Source of the DNA: Photobacterium sp. SKA34
GTDB lineage: Bacteria; Pseudomonadota; Gammaproteobacteria; Enterobacterales; Vibrionaceae
Assembly (NCBI RefSeq): GCF_000153325.1
Contig: NZ_CH724141.1
Location: 1,226,607-1,270,120, forward strand
Reading direction: 5' to 3'
Length of the DNA: 43,514 nucleotides
Part shown: positions 1 through 11,200 of the stretch, piece by piece
Numbering within the stretch: the first letter of the stretch is position 1
Layout of the letters: each line of letters starts with the position of its first letter
Made by a program: the position numbers and the translations under genes
Notes under the pieces: generated by a model
What the model saw: only the letters and a program-made list of their open reading frames with translations
Database searches by the model: none
What the model was told of the DNA's origin: nothing

Positions 1-455
1 ACGTTCACAAATTCATAAGACACAGAATAACTGTCATCATAAATATAGCTATATGACGTATTGTAATAGCTATTAAAGCTAACCCCTCGACCATAAGAGC
101 CATACCCGCTTCCACCGGGATAACGAACCTCTTTATCTTCAATATTTATCAATTTTGCGACAAAAAGGGTTTGCGTATTATGTTTTTTTATATACGCCTC
201 AATATCGCTTTTAGACGGTAACTCGTTAGGAAAAACTTGCGAACTCGGGATTGCATTCACCCCATGAGTTTGTAATTGTTTGACCATATCATCTTCAAAG
301 ATCCGTCTTACACGTAAGTTGTCAGACATAGCTACAACCATTGTGCTTTTTATTGGAAATTTTGTATAAGATGTATCAACCCAAGATGAAGTTAAATTAC
401 TTGAAGCACATCCCGTAAAAATACTTAAAAATAAGAAAATAAATAAATAGCGCAT
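1..455 (-). CDS. Putative outer-membrane lipoprotein, DUF4136-like (3' end outside window)
   Basis: I translated this partial gene by hand: 151 codons run from the ATG at 453-455 to the window edge without a stop. It begins MRYLFIFLFLSIFTGCASS, a lipoprotein signal with the modified Cys at residue 16 and Ala at +2, which predicts outer-membrane sorting. The mature part has the pattern SSWVDTSY, then a beta strand, then RRIFEDDMVKQL, as in small DUF4136-like lipoproteins with a Rossmann-like alpha/beta layout; function in that family is unknown. A Tyr/Gly/Ser-rich stretch follows around residues 112-135. An AAGGA Shine-Dalgarno lies about 8 bases upstream of the ATG. It is divergent from the Sel1 gene, with only 62 bp between the two starts. 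The family call is from memory of the pattern; the lipoprotein call is firm. Confidence 0.75.
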   Translation of the reverse strand, partial: MRYLFIFLFLSIFTGCASSNLTSSWVDTSYTKFPIKSTMVVAMSDNLRVRRIFEDDMVKQLQTHGVNAIPSSQVFPNELPSKSDIEAYIKKHNTQTLFVAKLINIEDKEVRYPGGSGYGSYGRGVSFNSYYNTSYSYIYDDSYSVSYEFVN

Positions 456-517
456 AATACCATTCCTTAACTTATGTTCTAAAATTAAACATAGTGCAGG
501 GATAGGATAAATCAATC

Positions 518-1690
518 ATGAAAAGAATTTTATTTCCTAGCTTAATTGTACTTATTAGCTGTAGTGCTGATAAAGACACTGAAAGCGTAAAATCAATATC
601 TAAAATTGACAATAACTCAGAACATATTGTTGTATTGAAGACGAAAGAAAAAAATAACAGTTCAATAACCTCGCCAATAAAAAAATTAGATTTCCAGCCA
701 AGTCTTTCTAAGAATATTATTATTATTGAGAATTCATCGTCAACTGATGAAGAAAGAATTGAAGCAATAAATAATATTAAGGATTTCTCTGATAACAACA
801 GTGATGCCTTATTTTATTTAGGTAACTTATATGAGAAAGGTCACTGGCTCGAAAAGTCTGAATCACAAGCTAGAGACTATTATAATCAAGCAGCTACAAT
901 TGATAGTCATATACTGTCTCATTATTCATTAGCACTTATGCTTATTGATGGCCGCGGTGGAAACGTGAATTTAGAAAAAGCGGAGCATCTTTTAAAAGTA
1001 AACCATGATAAAAGCCATGCTCCTTCTACCTATTCATTCGGATATCTCTACTTTATCAGTGATAATTTCGAAAAATGCATAGGCGTTTTTTCAGTAAAAG
1101 GTTTTAATGCTAATGAATACAGTAATTATCTTCTTGCTATCTCATTACTTCAGACGGATCAAGATATTCCAAGAGCTTTGGCTCTACTCAACACTTCAGC
1201 AGAAAAAGAGAATGGCTATTCACACCTTACATTAGGTAATATTTATCAATATGGACTTTATGGAAATGAAATAGATGTAAAGAAAAGTTACTTTCACTTA
1301 AGCAAAGCAGTAGAACAAAAAGTTATTAAAGCAAATTATGAATTATTAATTCTTACTCTTGAATATCCAGAATTAATTAACACTGATTCTAAAAACATTA
1401 TTCAACAATTAGAAAATGAAGATAAAAATGGAAACCTAGATGCGAGCTTTCAACTCGCTAAAATTTATGATCAAGGTAGAATTTCAAAACAAGATTATAA
1501 AAAAGCATTATTTTGGTATCAAAAATCAGCTAAGAATGGAAATAATTTAGCAATGTATAATTTAGCAAGCATGTATGCTGATGGTGATGGTGCAGAAGAA
1601 TCACTTGATAAAGCTGAGCATTGGTTAAAAGAGTCTGCTAAGTATGGCAACAAAAAAGCTATTGAGTTATTAGAAAACCTTCCTGAATAA
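518..1690 (+). CDS. Sel1-like repeat (TPR-related) lipoprotein, 390 aa
   Basis: The N terminus MKRILFPSLIVLISCSAD is a short lipoprotein signal with lipobox LISC (Cys15) and Ser at +2, so an outer-membrane, periplasm-facing lipoprotein is expected. After a polar linker (about residues 20-80) there are Sel1-type helical repeats. Clear units are around residues 95-130 (LFYLGNLYEKG), 235-270 (LTLGNIYQYGLYGN) and 308-385, where FQLAKIYDQG and YNLASMYADGDGA are typical A-G-x-x-Y-x-x-G helices followed by KAxxW. Sel1 proteins are usually adaptors for protein complexes; the partner cannot be read here. AGGATA about 8 bases before the ATG is the likely ribosome site. The gene converges on the DUF11 cluster and is the only plus-strand gene. 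It is noticeably AT-rich. No catalytic motif is seen. Confidence 0.9.
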   Translation: MKRILFPSLIVLISCSADKDTESVKSISKIDNNSEHIVVLKTKEKNNSSITSPIKKLDFQPSLSKNIIIIENSSSTDEERIEAINNIKDFSDNNSDALFYLGNLYEKGHWLEKSESQARDYYNQAATIDSHILSHYSLALMLIDGRGGNVNLEKAEHLLKVNHDKSHAPSTYSFGYLYFISDNFEKCIGVFSVKGFNANEYSNYLLAISLLQTDQDIPRALALLNTSAEKENGYSHLTLGNIYQYGLYGNEIDVKKSYFHLSKAVEQKVIKANYELLILTLEYPELINTDSKNIIQQLENEDKNGNLDASFQLAKIYDQGRISKQDYKKALFWYQKSAKNGNNLAMYNLASMYADGDGAEESLDKAEHWLKESAKYGNKKAIELLENLPE

Positions 1691-1731
1691 ATTCTATATT
1701 TACACTTTTATGTAAATCATCCCTTTTAAAT

Positions 1732-1764
1732 AAAAAAATCTTGCTTGGCAATTCGCCAAGCAAG
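1732..1764 (-). terminator. Rho-independent terminator of the DUF11/barrel/OmpA cluster
   Basis: A perfect 10-bp stem, CTTGCTTGGC/GCCAAGCAAG (1740-1749 with 1755-1764), has a 5-base loop. Read on the minus strand it is followed by ATTTTTTTA (1739-1731), a classical intrinsic terminator for the gene ending at 1812. The plus-strand side lacks a T-run, so it serves the convergent Sel1 gene poorly. Confidence 0.85.
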
Positions 1765-1811
1765 TGTTTCGTCAACATAACAAAATTTGTTTTATCTATA
1801 GTGTGAATCGT

Positions 1812-4640
1812 TTAATCATCAACTTGAACTGCAAATAGAAGTACTACACTCTCGCCCGTAGCAACAGAATTAGCATCAATAATAATGTCACCTTGATGAC
1901 CTTCGCTAATGGTAATCGGTGTACCATTTGAAATTGATGGTAAAGAGCCAATTATTCTGTGCTTAGTGTACAGAGGTACTTCATCTTTAAACCTAACATT
2001 ATGAGCATCTTTAATACCGATATTCGTAGACATTAAACGATAAATAATGCATTCGTTAGGTTGAACATCAAATGTATTGAGAGTAAATGCCCCCTCCTCT
2101 GTACCATCACAGTTACTATCAAGCGCTTGCTCTTTAATAATGTTCATTATGGTATCTGTCACGTAAGTCAAATCCACTATTGAAGCACTACCACACGCTG
2201 CTTGTGCTTCAATTGTTGTAGATACTTTTAAGCCTTCAGCGATACCACTATTAAGTTGCACCCGAGAGAAGAAGATATAGTCTGCTTGAGCTGCAAGCGA
2301 AGCAATTGGCGCAACGATTTGAACATCATTTTCATCCAGCTCCCCATTACTGTTTGTATCTTCAAATAGCATGACTGATGCAAGTCCAGATGGTGAATTT
2401 GATGCAGTTAAGCTAATGTCGGTTTTTTCTTCATAACTTAAATTGGTAATTCGATGTTTGTAAGTAATGTGACCGCCACTGAACATTCTACCTTCAGTGC
2501 CAGTATCTATGCTCAAGCAAGAACTTCCATCAAATGTTAAACCAACACGATCGTGTTTCATGTCTGTTGCACCAGATGTAGGCGATATTGCTTTAAAGAA
2601 TACTGATAGTGGAGACGTCGCATCTTCAGGAACAGAGACTTCTGCAATTACATATGTACTTTTTTGAGGGCCTAGAACAGGGATACTTGTAATAACACTG
2701 CCATCAGCCCCATCTTTAAACGTTACTCCCCATCCATTAGGTAAAGAGCCAGCAACAAAGGTATTAGGATCTGCGCCAGTCACAGCGTCACTGAATGATA
2801 GAGTATAAGAATCTGCGACGTTTGAAGTATTTGTTACATATAAATCAAACTTCGCCACATTACCTGGAATGACCGAAACAGTTCTAACTGGTGAAGCTTC
2901 TGGGCCTTGACCCACACCACAGTTACTACTTGTATCTTCACATGCTGATGAAGGATTTTCAGCGTTCTTTAAAGGCTCATCATTTGTAATATCAACAGTA
3001 TTGCCAACAATACTGCCGAGTTCATCTGTTACTAAATTAAATTTCGAGGTATCGCTTGAAGACGTGGCTTTCTTGACCACTTGGAAGTCACTGCCAGAGG
3101 TCACACTAGCAGGAAGAGTCGCAACAAGCACAACTTTAACACCACAAGCTTTTATACCGGTTTCAGAGGTTGAACCCTCTACTTGATAAGATTTACAAGT
3201 ATCGTTTTTACCCGGAATTGGACCTGTATCAGGTTTATCATCATTATCTGTGTCTAATAAAGGCGTAACACCATCACTTTTATATAAAAAGAACGTTGTT
3301 CCTGCTGGGAATGTATTGCCAGATTCAATAGTGATGTTAAAAATATCTTCATCATTACCGTGATTCCAGATGAAGTTAGTAAAACTTACGCGCTCGCCCT
3401 GACTAGCAGAATCGACCCTAACGGTATCAATCGCACTATCATCTTGGGCATTACAATTGGCACCTGAACCATCACAACCACCAGCATTCGCAACAACTGA
3501 GTATTGCGCTAATACATCGTAAGGGACTTTATTTGTTTGCTCTTCAAGCATAGGATCAGAAGGTGATGCTGGATCCGACATATATTCGAGTGTTGCTTGA
3601 TTGAAAAGTGTTTGAGCTAATATATTGCTATCAATAACAGCATCAAAATCAATTTTAGCTTTCTTAGCAGAAACTAAACCAATGATCTGAGCCTTAATTC
3701 CCTGACCACCACTGGTGTATTCGAAGAAACCAGCATAGCTTCCATGAACGGATAAATTTGACGTGCCATCATTAACAACAAACTCAATTTCAGTACCATC
3801 GATTGTCCAACGCACTTTATCATCAGCAAATGACATACCAGCAGGTAATACATCTTCAAGGATAATATTGTAATGGCTTGAAAGCGTCGGGTTAGCTTGT
3901 ACCGCCGCTATATCAGAAGATACGGGCATGTCTGACACACCAATATTTTCATAAACAAGGCTTACAGTAAAGGGGGCGACGCTTGGAGAGTCACCCAAGT
4001 CCTCACTCATATTTTTGGTTGCATTAATGATAGGTAGTAATGAAACCGTGATAGTATCTTGATTTGTTGCTGTACTGCTTCCACCTGATACTACAGTAAT
4101 ACCGTCGACCACATTATTCTGACTTTCAGCTGTAATATCTACCGTGACAACATCACCATCTGAAGCTGAATTACTCATGTCAACTTCGAGAATAAAACTA
4201 TAAACCTCATCCGGAGCCATCGCTTGAAGGACGGTATCTGTTGCTATCGGCGTTGAGCCTGCATCTTTAACACCGTCGTTATCTACATCTGGATAAATAA
4301 GAACACTTTCGATAATTGCTGATGAAGCAAAAGCATATGACAATTTGAACGTATCGGTATCATTACCAACATTCGTCAATAAATGATTAAATGTAACAAC
4401 ACCATCAGGAGCAACACGTTTACTTTGAGGATCAATTAGACTTACGCCTGATACAGATTGAACAATAGTTTCAACCATATTAGAGGTTGTGCTACGTTGA
4501 ATATCAGCACTATCTATATAAGTCGCACCAGCTTGGTTTTTAATAACCACACCTGACTCTGTTAACGCAATAGCGTGAACACTCACTAGAGCTATACAGA
4601 TAAAAATTATTTTTTGTATCAATCTATAGAAGACATTCAT
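1812..4640 (-). CDS. Secreted DUF11-type repeat protein, 942 aa
   Basis: The last gene of the cluster encodes an exported protein with a signal peptide (residues 1-25, cut near HAIA|LTES). Next comes the motif GVVIKNQAGATYIDS, which is shared with two neighbours. The rest looks like consecutive Ig-like/DUF11 domains: strands of the type VTFNHLLTNVGNDTDTFKL are each followed by acidic D-x-D-x-D-G loops (YPDVDNDGVKDAG, FEDTNSNGELDEND) that should bind calcium. Two similar short cysteine pairs occur (CDGSGANC, CEDTSSNC). The chain stops right after a terminal beta strand (LLFAVQVDD), with no barrel, LPXTG, PEP-CTERM or T9SS tail. A strong Shine-Dalgarno (GGAGGAGC, 4646-4653) precedes the ATG. 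The OmpA-domain gene lies 32 bp upstream, consistent with one operon. Role: structural surface or matrix protein, by inference. Confidence 0.85.
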   Translation of the reverse strand: MNVFYRLIQKIIFICIALVSVHAIALTESGVVIKNQAGATYIDSADIQRSTTSNMVETIVQSVSGVSLIDPQSKRVAPDGVVTFNHLLTNVGNDTDTFKLSYAFASSAIIESVLIYPDVDNDGVKDAGSTPIATDTVLQAMAPDEVYSFILEVDMSNSASDGDVVTVDITAESQNNVVDGITVVSGGSSTATNQDTITVSLLPIINATKNMSEDLGDSPSVAPFTVSLVYENIGVSDMPVSSDIAAVQANPTLSSHYNIILEDVLPAGMSFADDKVRWTIDGTEIEFVVNDGTSNLSVHGSYAGFFEYTSGGQGIKAQIIGLVSAKKAKIDFDAVIDSNILAQTLFNQATLEYMSDPASPSDPMLEEQTNKVPYDVLAQYSVVANAGGCDGSGANCNAQDDSAIDTVRVDSASQGERVSFTNFIWNHGNDEDIFNITIESGNTFPAGTTFFLYKSDGVTPLLDTDNDDKPDTGPIPGKNDTCKSYQVEGSTSETGIKACGVKVVLVATLPASVTSGSDFQVVKKATSSSDTSKFNLVTDELGSIVGNTVDITNDEPLKNAENPSSACEDTSSNCGVGQGPEASPVRTVSVIPGNVAKFDLYVTNTSNVADSYTLSFSDAVTGADPNTFVAGSLPNGWGVTFKDGADGSVITSIPVLGPQKSTYVIAEVSVPEDATSPLSVFFKAISPTSGATDMKHDRVGLTFDGSSCLSIDTGTEGRMFSGGHITYKHRITNLSYEEKTDISLTASNSPSGLASVMLFEDTNSNGELDENDVQIVAPIASLAAQADYIFFSRVQLNSGIAEGLKVSTTIEAQAACGSASIVDLTYVTDTIMNIIKEQALDSNCDGTEEGAFTLNTFDVQPNECIIYRLMSTNIGIKDAHNVRFKDEVPLYTKHRIIGSLPSISNGTPITISEGHQGDIIIDANSVATGESVVLLFAVQVDD

Positions 4641-4672
4641 CGGATGCTCCTCCGCGCATTATTTACGCTTTA

Positions 4673-5197
4673 TTATTTAGATGCACTGAAATCTAAACTA
4701 ACAGGGTTATAGTTAGCACCTAATAAAATCAGTTGTGCACGACGATTAACTCTATTTACTTCTCGGTCTTTTGAAACAATAAATTGCTCTCGAGAACCAC
4801 TGCTTAAAGTCACCATTCGTGAACGGTCAATTCCTTTTGAAAAGAAATAATCAGCAACAACTTTTGCTCGTTTTAAAGCCAGTTTGTCGTTGTATTTAGC
4901 CCCACCCATTGAGTCAGCAGAACCAATAACAGCGACCCTGTAACGAGGGTTATCGCTTAAAATTTTTGATGCTAAATCCAATTGAGATTGCTCAGACATT
5001 TGCAGATCGTGTTTGTCGAAATCGAAGTAAACAGCTACTGGCCACTGATCAGAAGGAATAATGGCAGGAGCTGGTGCCTCAATGACAGTAGTACCACATG
5101 CTAAGTCACCATAATCAGCATAAATAGCTCTATCACTGACACAGCCTTGAAGCATTACTAAAAGAATAGGTAAAGTTACCTTTGCAATAAATCTCAT
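4673..5197 (-). CDS. OmpA-family C-terminal domain lipoprotein, 174 aa
   Basis: This is a peptidoglycan-binding outer-membrane lipoprotein. Lipobox LQGC places the lipidated Cys at residue 19. A short linker leads to an OmpA_C domain (about residues 53-160): FDFDKHDL at 58-64, GSADSMGG at 92-99, YNDKLALKRAKVV at 102-114 (the N-x-x-L-x-x-x-RA helix), and NRVNRRAQLIL at 148-158. These include the Asp and Arg positions that grip diaminopimelate in the family. A longer reading starting at a GTG at 5221 overlaps the upstream gene. I prefer the ATG at 5195-5197 because AGGGAG (5204-5209) lies 6 bases ahead and because residue 1 then starts a compact signal peptide. It begins 16 bp after the 2206-aa barrel gene, so the two are surely co-transcribed and probably act together, anchoring the barrel assembly to the cell wall. 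Confidence 0.92.
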   Translation of the reverse strand: MRFIAKVTLPILLVMLQGCVSDRAIYADYGDLACGTTVIEAPAPAIIPSDQWPVAVYFDFDKHDLQMSEQSQLDLASKILSDNPRYRVAVIGSADSMGGAKYNDKLALKRAKVVADYFFSKGIDRSRMVTLSSGSREQFIVSKDREVNRVNRRAQLILLGANYNPVSLDFSASK

Positions 5198-5203
5198 TCT
5201 TGA

Positions 5204-5209
5204 CTCCCT
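5204..5209 (-). promoter_or_regulatory. Shine-Dalgarno that sets the OmpA-domain lipoprotein start
   Basis: AGGGAG on the minus strand sits 6 bases upstream of the ATG at 5197. The upstream in-frame GTG at 5221 lies inside the end of the barrel gene and would put a polar 8-residue extension before the signal peptide. Confidence 0.75.
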
Positions 5210-5213
5210 ACTA

Positions 5214-8200
5214 TTATTCACTCAACCAATCAAACATATCGTCATCAAGTTTGAACATGAGGTTGAAATAGAAACCTTGTAGGTTATAGCCTTGTGGATC
5301 AAGGTCTTCATCATCAAAGCCAATGAAGTTATAACCTATACCTGTACGAATATTTTTATAAACAAGATAATTTAAACCTAAACCTGCTGAGTAACGGCGA
5401 CTATCAAATCCATCTGTAGATAGTAACCCTGCGTGAAGATCAACATCCCAACGACGATTAATGTAGTAATTAACTCTTCCATCAATAATCGATGTAATAG
5501 AGTTATAATTATCGTCATATTCAATGAAGTCTTCCCATTTCACACCTAGGCGACCTGAAACAGTCCACTCTGGTGAAAATTTATAGTTATGGTGTGTAGA
5601 AAGAATGTGAGCATCACGCTGAATTTCTTGATGTTCTGTTTTCCATTCATAAGCACCAAGCATGTGATAACGATTTGTTAAACGTGGGCGATACGCAAGA
5701 CCCATTGTGAAATGGTTTGACCAAGTATTTTCAGCCGACTCTTTATTAAGGTATCGATATTCATCTCGAATTAAACCACTCCAATCTTGACTCAAGCGAG
5801 TAACCCACGCCCCGGTTAGACCGTAATAATCTTCAGACTCACCGTGGCGATACTCAATACGTCCCGTTGTTTTATAGTTCGGGTTTCTAACATCAGCAAC
5901 ACCTAAAGAAACCGCCACGCCATCTTCTGCATCGCCTTTAAGTACTTCCACATATTCAATGGCTGGGTCGATACTGATTCCAGGTACAACTTCGAACTTA
6001 CCGCGGTAGCCATTTGATAGCTCAAGGCTACGACCATCGGTTGCACCTCGTTGACGAAACTCACTAAAAGTACGACCGCCATTTAGCCAATCAATATCTA
6101 TACCTGCTGTAAACATATTGGTTGTACCGCTACCTAGGTTGCTAATACCACTGAGAGAGTCAATATATTCATACTGGGTGTAAAGGTTGGCTTGTTTATG
6201 AATTTTCCAATCAGCTTTAACATTGACGCGACGTTTTTCATCGTGACCAAAACTTTGTTCGTATTCTGTATTAATACGCGCAGGTTTATCCATCAATGTG
6301 AAGCTACGACCTAAACCAACGATTGCCGTTGTGTAAGTTTCTGAATCCGTTTCTGTCGTATTCTTGATATAACGACTACCTAATCTTGTCGTCCATTTTG
6401 AACCAAGAATTGGCGTATCAATTGTTACACTAACAGTCTCTTGCTTATCTTTGGTTTCTAAAGACTCAGACAAATTACCTTCAATGTTTAAGTTCATTAA
6501 ACCTGTTAGTTTTTGACGGTGACGTAAACGAATTTCTTGTCGACCACTTGAAACACTTGCAGAGGTGTTAGTAAATCCTTTTTCTGCTCTTGCGTATTCA
6601 AGTTCGGTAGTTGCTTTGGTATTCCAATCTCTTTTTAAAGATAAGCGAATCGCTGAACCTTTTTTCATTCTATCTGTAGAGACTGTGTTTTGATCATTTA
6701 AGGTATCGGCACTTTCAGCACCTTCGTGATCCATCATTGCATAAGACACTGCAAACTGAGTTTTGCTGTCAAAGTTATACTCTGCCCAAACACTACCGAT
6801 CTTATAGCCTTCGATATCATTATCGTTAAATTCGTAACTAATACCTGTTCTAAAGTTCGGCGTGAATTGATAACCTAATCGAGCACCTGCAACATTATAC
6901 TCTTCACCATTACCTTCAACATCATATGCAATTCGAACACGCATAGGATTTAATGCACTGTCATAAGTTGGAATTACACGATTGAAAGTAATATCCCCGC
7001 TAAAGTAATCAATGGTGTAATCGATATAACGAACAAGTTTGATTTCTTCTAATATGAGACCAGGGCTATTACGGTCATAAGTAAGTAATGAAACCGAGTC
7101 ACTATGACGGACGATATCTGAAGTACCAATTTTATAGAACATGGCGGTACCATTACCGTCAATGAAATCAACTTTGTGAAGATCTTCAGGTTGTGCGCCA
7201 TAGATTTGCGCCATGAACAAACCATCGTTATACATAGCACTTATACCGTTTAGCACCTGACTTGTGCGACCAAGATCGTAACGGTCTGCTCCATCTCCAC
7301 TGTTGAAATCACCCCACATTAAGAAGTGGCGTTCTTTTTCTATTTTTGCAAACAGTTTGCTGCTACTACGAGCATCATAGCCCTTAATACTTGCATCACC
7401 TGCTAATGGGTAATAACTATCAGGAGCAATTTCACGTAGATACTCTTCGTCAGTTTTTTCTGAATCATAACTAAGTGTTAGGTGAAGACCACCAACAATA
7501 TTACCTTTTAAGAAAATAGCACCACGTTCATCATGGGTGTAAGAATCATCTTTATATCCATCAGCTTGTTGCGTCGGCTCATGACCCGAGAAGTTTGAAT
7601 AACGTGCTGTGTAATCAAGAATACCAGCAACCATTAACGGACGTTTTGCTGCTACTTGATAAACCTCAACGGTATCAGCTACGTCATCAAGAGCAGCTTG
7701 AATCGTTAATTTTCCTGTTTCTTCACCACTACGTAGGTATACAGTTTTTTGTCCGTTCGTAACACGAACTTGGTACCCTGTTTCAGTAGGCTGAATATCA
7801 GGTTCTAACCAACTAATTCGTTTATCAGAATTTAATGTAATAAAGTTAGTACCACGAGCAAGGTTTCCGTATTCATCATAAAGACTGATACTAATAGGAA
7901 TAGATGAACGACCACCATCAGATTGAATAACACTGTCTTGAGCAACCACAGATATACGTTTAGCTGATTCTGGTTTTACTACTGTTTTAGAGGCTAAAAC
8001 ACGCTCATTACCAAAGTTATCATTAGCTTTAACTTCTACTAAATTTTCACCACTCTCTAATTCAATACCATACCAACCCATTATTTGAGAATTAGCTTTT
8101 TTGTTAAGAATCTGCTCACCGAGTTTATCGCTATCTACTTTATCGCCATTGATGTAAAGATGCGGTTCAACACCACCTCTCACTACTACAATAAAACGAC

Positions 8201-11200
8201 CATCGTAGCTGTAATTATCTTTTGGCCAATACCATGTACCTACTTTACCTTCCTCATTTGTTATCTTCTCTGCAACTTTAAGTGGTAATGGTATTGAATC
8301 ATCAATCTTATTATCGATATTATTTTTAGCCGTATTAGGAATAGATGAGTAGAAAACTTCCACAACTTCAGTCGATATACGATTTACTGCTAATGACTTT
8401 TTCAATTCCATAAGTTGATCAACTGATTGACTAAAACCAAAACGTAAATAAGCTATTTCTTGTGATTCATAAATATAGCCTTCTTCTTGTACAACTTTTG
8501 GTAATGCATCAAATGCTTTTTGTACTGTTACAAGAGCGCCTTTTCGGTATTCCAAAGAATAACCAGAGGTATCGCTTTGAGAAGGACTCGATAAATCATT
8601 CATACCAACATTGCTTGGACCAGAAACAATACCCGAAGAAGAAGTGTTATTTTTAATTGAATTAGAGGATGGTGTATTCATACCGCGGAAGTTATCAACA
8701 GTATCTAATAGCCAATCACCATTAATATTCTTATTTCTTCCTCTTAATTCTTCAAATACTTCAAGTTGGTTATCTTTCGGACAAGGCGCTGCAAAGTCTG
8801 CTCTGTGCATTTCACCACGAAGGACATCAGCAAATCGTGAATCACCCGCTCCCGCATTCCTCGTATCAAGAGGCATTAAAGTGATGCCTTTCGGCAATGT
8901 TTGACGATCAACTTTTACTACATGATTGCCAGGCTTAACACCAAATAATGAATATTGACCATTTTCATCAGTTATTACGTAATCACCGGTTTCAAGATAA
9001 ATTTTAACGCCACCAATCGGCCATTCTTGATTCGCTCTTAAGGTATTACATTTAGCATCAACATAAACTTTACCAAAAATGATACCCCTAGCAGACATAA
9101 CGCCAGTTTGAGAGATTTTCACCTTAAATTTTGCGATATTTGAAGTGATAGGTTCAGTCGGTTTGCCCAATAATGATCCCTGAGCGTAAACTGAGTTAAC
9201 TCCATCAGAGTCCATGGCACCCGCAGTCAACTGAAGAATATAGGTTAGTGTGTAAACACCTTTCGTCTCTGCATCATTTTTCGCTTGAAGCTTGCCAATA
9301 GTGAAAGTTAGAACATTTTGATCGCTTCTTACAGGATCTGTAATTTTGATTTCATTTAAACGAGCGCTACCTTTTATATATTTAAAGCCATAAGGTAAAG
9401 CATCATAAATTACCGAATTATAGAGTGTAGATGCATCAAGATTATTTCGTAATGTCACCGTATATTTAACAAAACTACCTATTTCTGCGGTATCTTTATC
9501 AGCCTCTTTCTGAACGGTGAGTCTTTTGTCTAAATTGGCAGGATCAATAGGCACATCGAATACAAGGTTTGTACCATTAGTATCTATTAATTTATGACTA
9601 AATAAACCTGCATTCGCTTTGTCACTATGACCAAATGGGCCATAAGACTGCTCTTTTACATTGTAAGTAAAGAATAATGACGGTTCTTTATATGATGACG
9701 GCCAAACATGAGTGTCTGGTGTTTTTACTGATATATAATAATTTTCAGATGACGGCGATAACTTAGGGAAAATGATTTTACCGTCTTCACCGGAAATAAT
9801 GGTGTTAGTCGGCTTTAATCCATCAACATTTGGAACTCGATTTTTTGCATTAGGCGCATTGCCATCAACAGTTTGATAAAAATTAACTTCAACACCAGAT
9901 ATACCTTCTAAATTAGTAGCATCAAAAATGGTCATTTGAGGGCTAACAAAAGCTGTATCCGCAAATATGAAATTGCCGTTTTTATCATATAGCGCCAGAA
10001 TTAATTTATCATTAGGATGTGCCTCAATCTTACATTCATTAGCCGTATTCCCATTTAACCCGTGGCCGGTAAGATTCAATTTATTATTGATATTAGTTAG
10101 GAATTCTTTTTCAGTATGTTCGTTTTCCAACCAACTATTTAGCCAACCGCTTGTGTGCGCTTCTGCACAATGATCTATATGAGCACGTGTGTAATCATCA
10201 CTATGCATCATTGCCGTAACTGGAATTGCAGATCTAAATAAACCAGTGTTAGGGCCTGTTTCTACAAATAACCATTTTAGTGGGCGAGAGTCAGATGAAG
10301 AGGTTAGTTCTACCTTGAAATTACTGCTTGCTGGGCCTATGACGTCTCGTTTCAGAGGATCTTCGTTGGCTTGAGGGTAAAATATAGACGCATACTTACC
10401 ATCAGCAAAAGGACTGAAATCAAACTCAGATGATTCAAAACTTTCTTTTAAAAGATAGTAATCAGTATTTGGAAACAAATCAGAGTTATTGATACTAACG
10501 AAAGTCTTATTACCACTACGAACACTGTCTTTAATACTTTGAGTTAATTCTTCAAAGTGAATATTTGATTTTCCATCTGAATCTAATTGGTAAGAAGATA
10601 AACCAGATAACGTATTGCAACGCTGATTACTTTGTATTGTACTTCCACCATCCGCATCTAAATTCAGGCTAGCTTGATTATAAATTTTGAATGGTTTTGC
10701 ACCTGTAATATTGTTCACTTTAAGTGAATAAGTAAAGAATCCACTTTCGTTATTTTCCATATTTGATGCTGATACTAGAAAACCAATCTTGTGGACTAAT
10801 CCATTACCATCCCATGAACCGTAATCATACCAATCTAAATCATAATCGCTTTTGCTTGATGTAACTGATTTTAATAAACCAACAACTACAATACCACCAG
10901 AAAATACAGAGTTATCAAGGATCGCAGTTTTAGGTAAGAAATTTGGAGTACCAGAAGATGGCTTATTATACGATTTATCGGTAACTAAACTGACATTACT
11001 TGGAATTTCTAACGTAGTTAATACGCCTGAATGATAAAATTCATCATAACCACCATTCCCATTTCCAGCAAAAATACGATATGGTTTTTCTGAATTTTCA
11101 GGTGGAAAAACACCAACATTTATATATTTAACTTTGTAATCAATAATATTATTAGATCCTACTGGCTTGTCACATTGAGTAGCCGAATCTAAAGAAAGAT

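Noticed and set aside
472..798. 108-codon minus-strand frame overlapping the Sel1 gene start
   Set aside because: It is antisense to the signal peptide and repeats of a clear lipoprotein gene, and its composition (Ile/Leu/Ser/Phe-rich) is what the reverse of AT-rich coding DNA gives.
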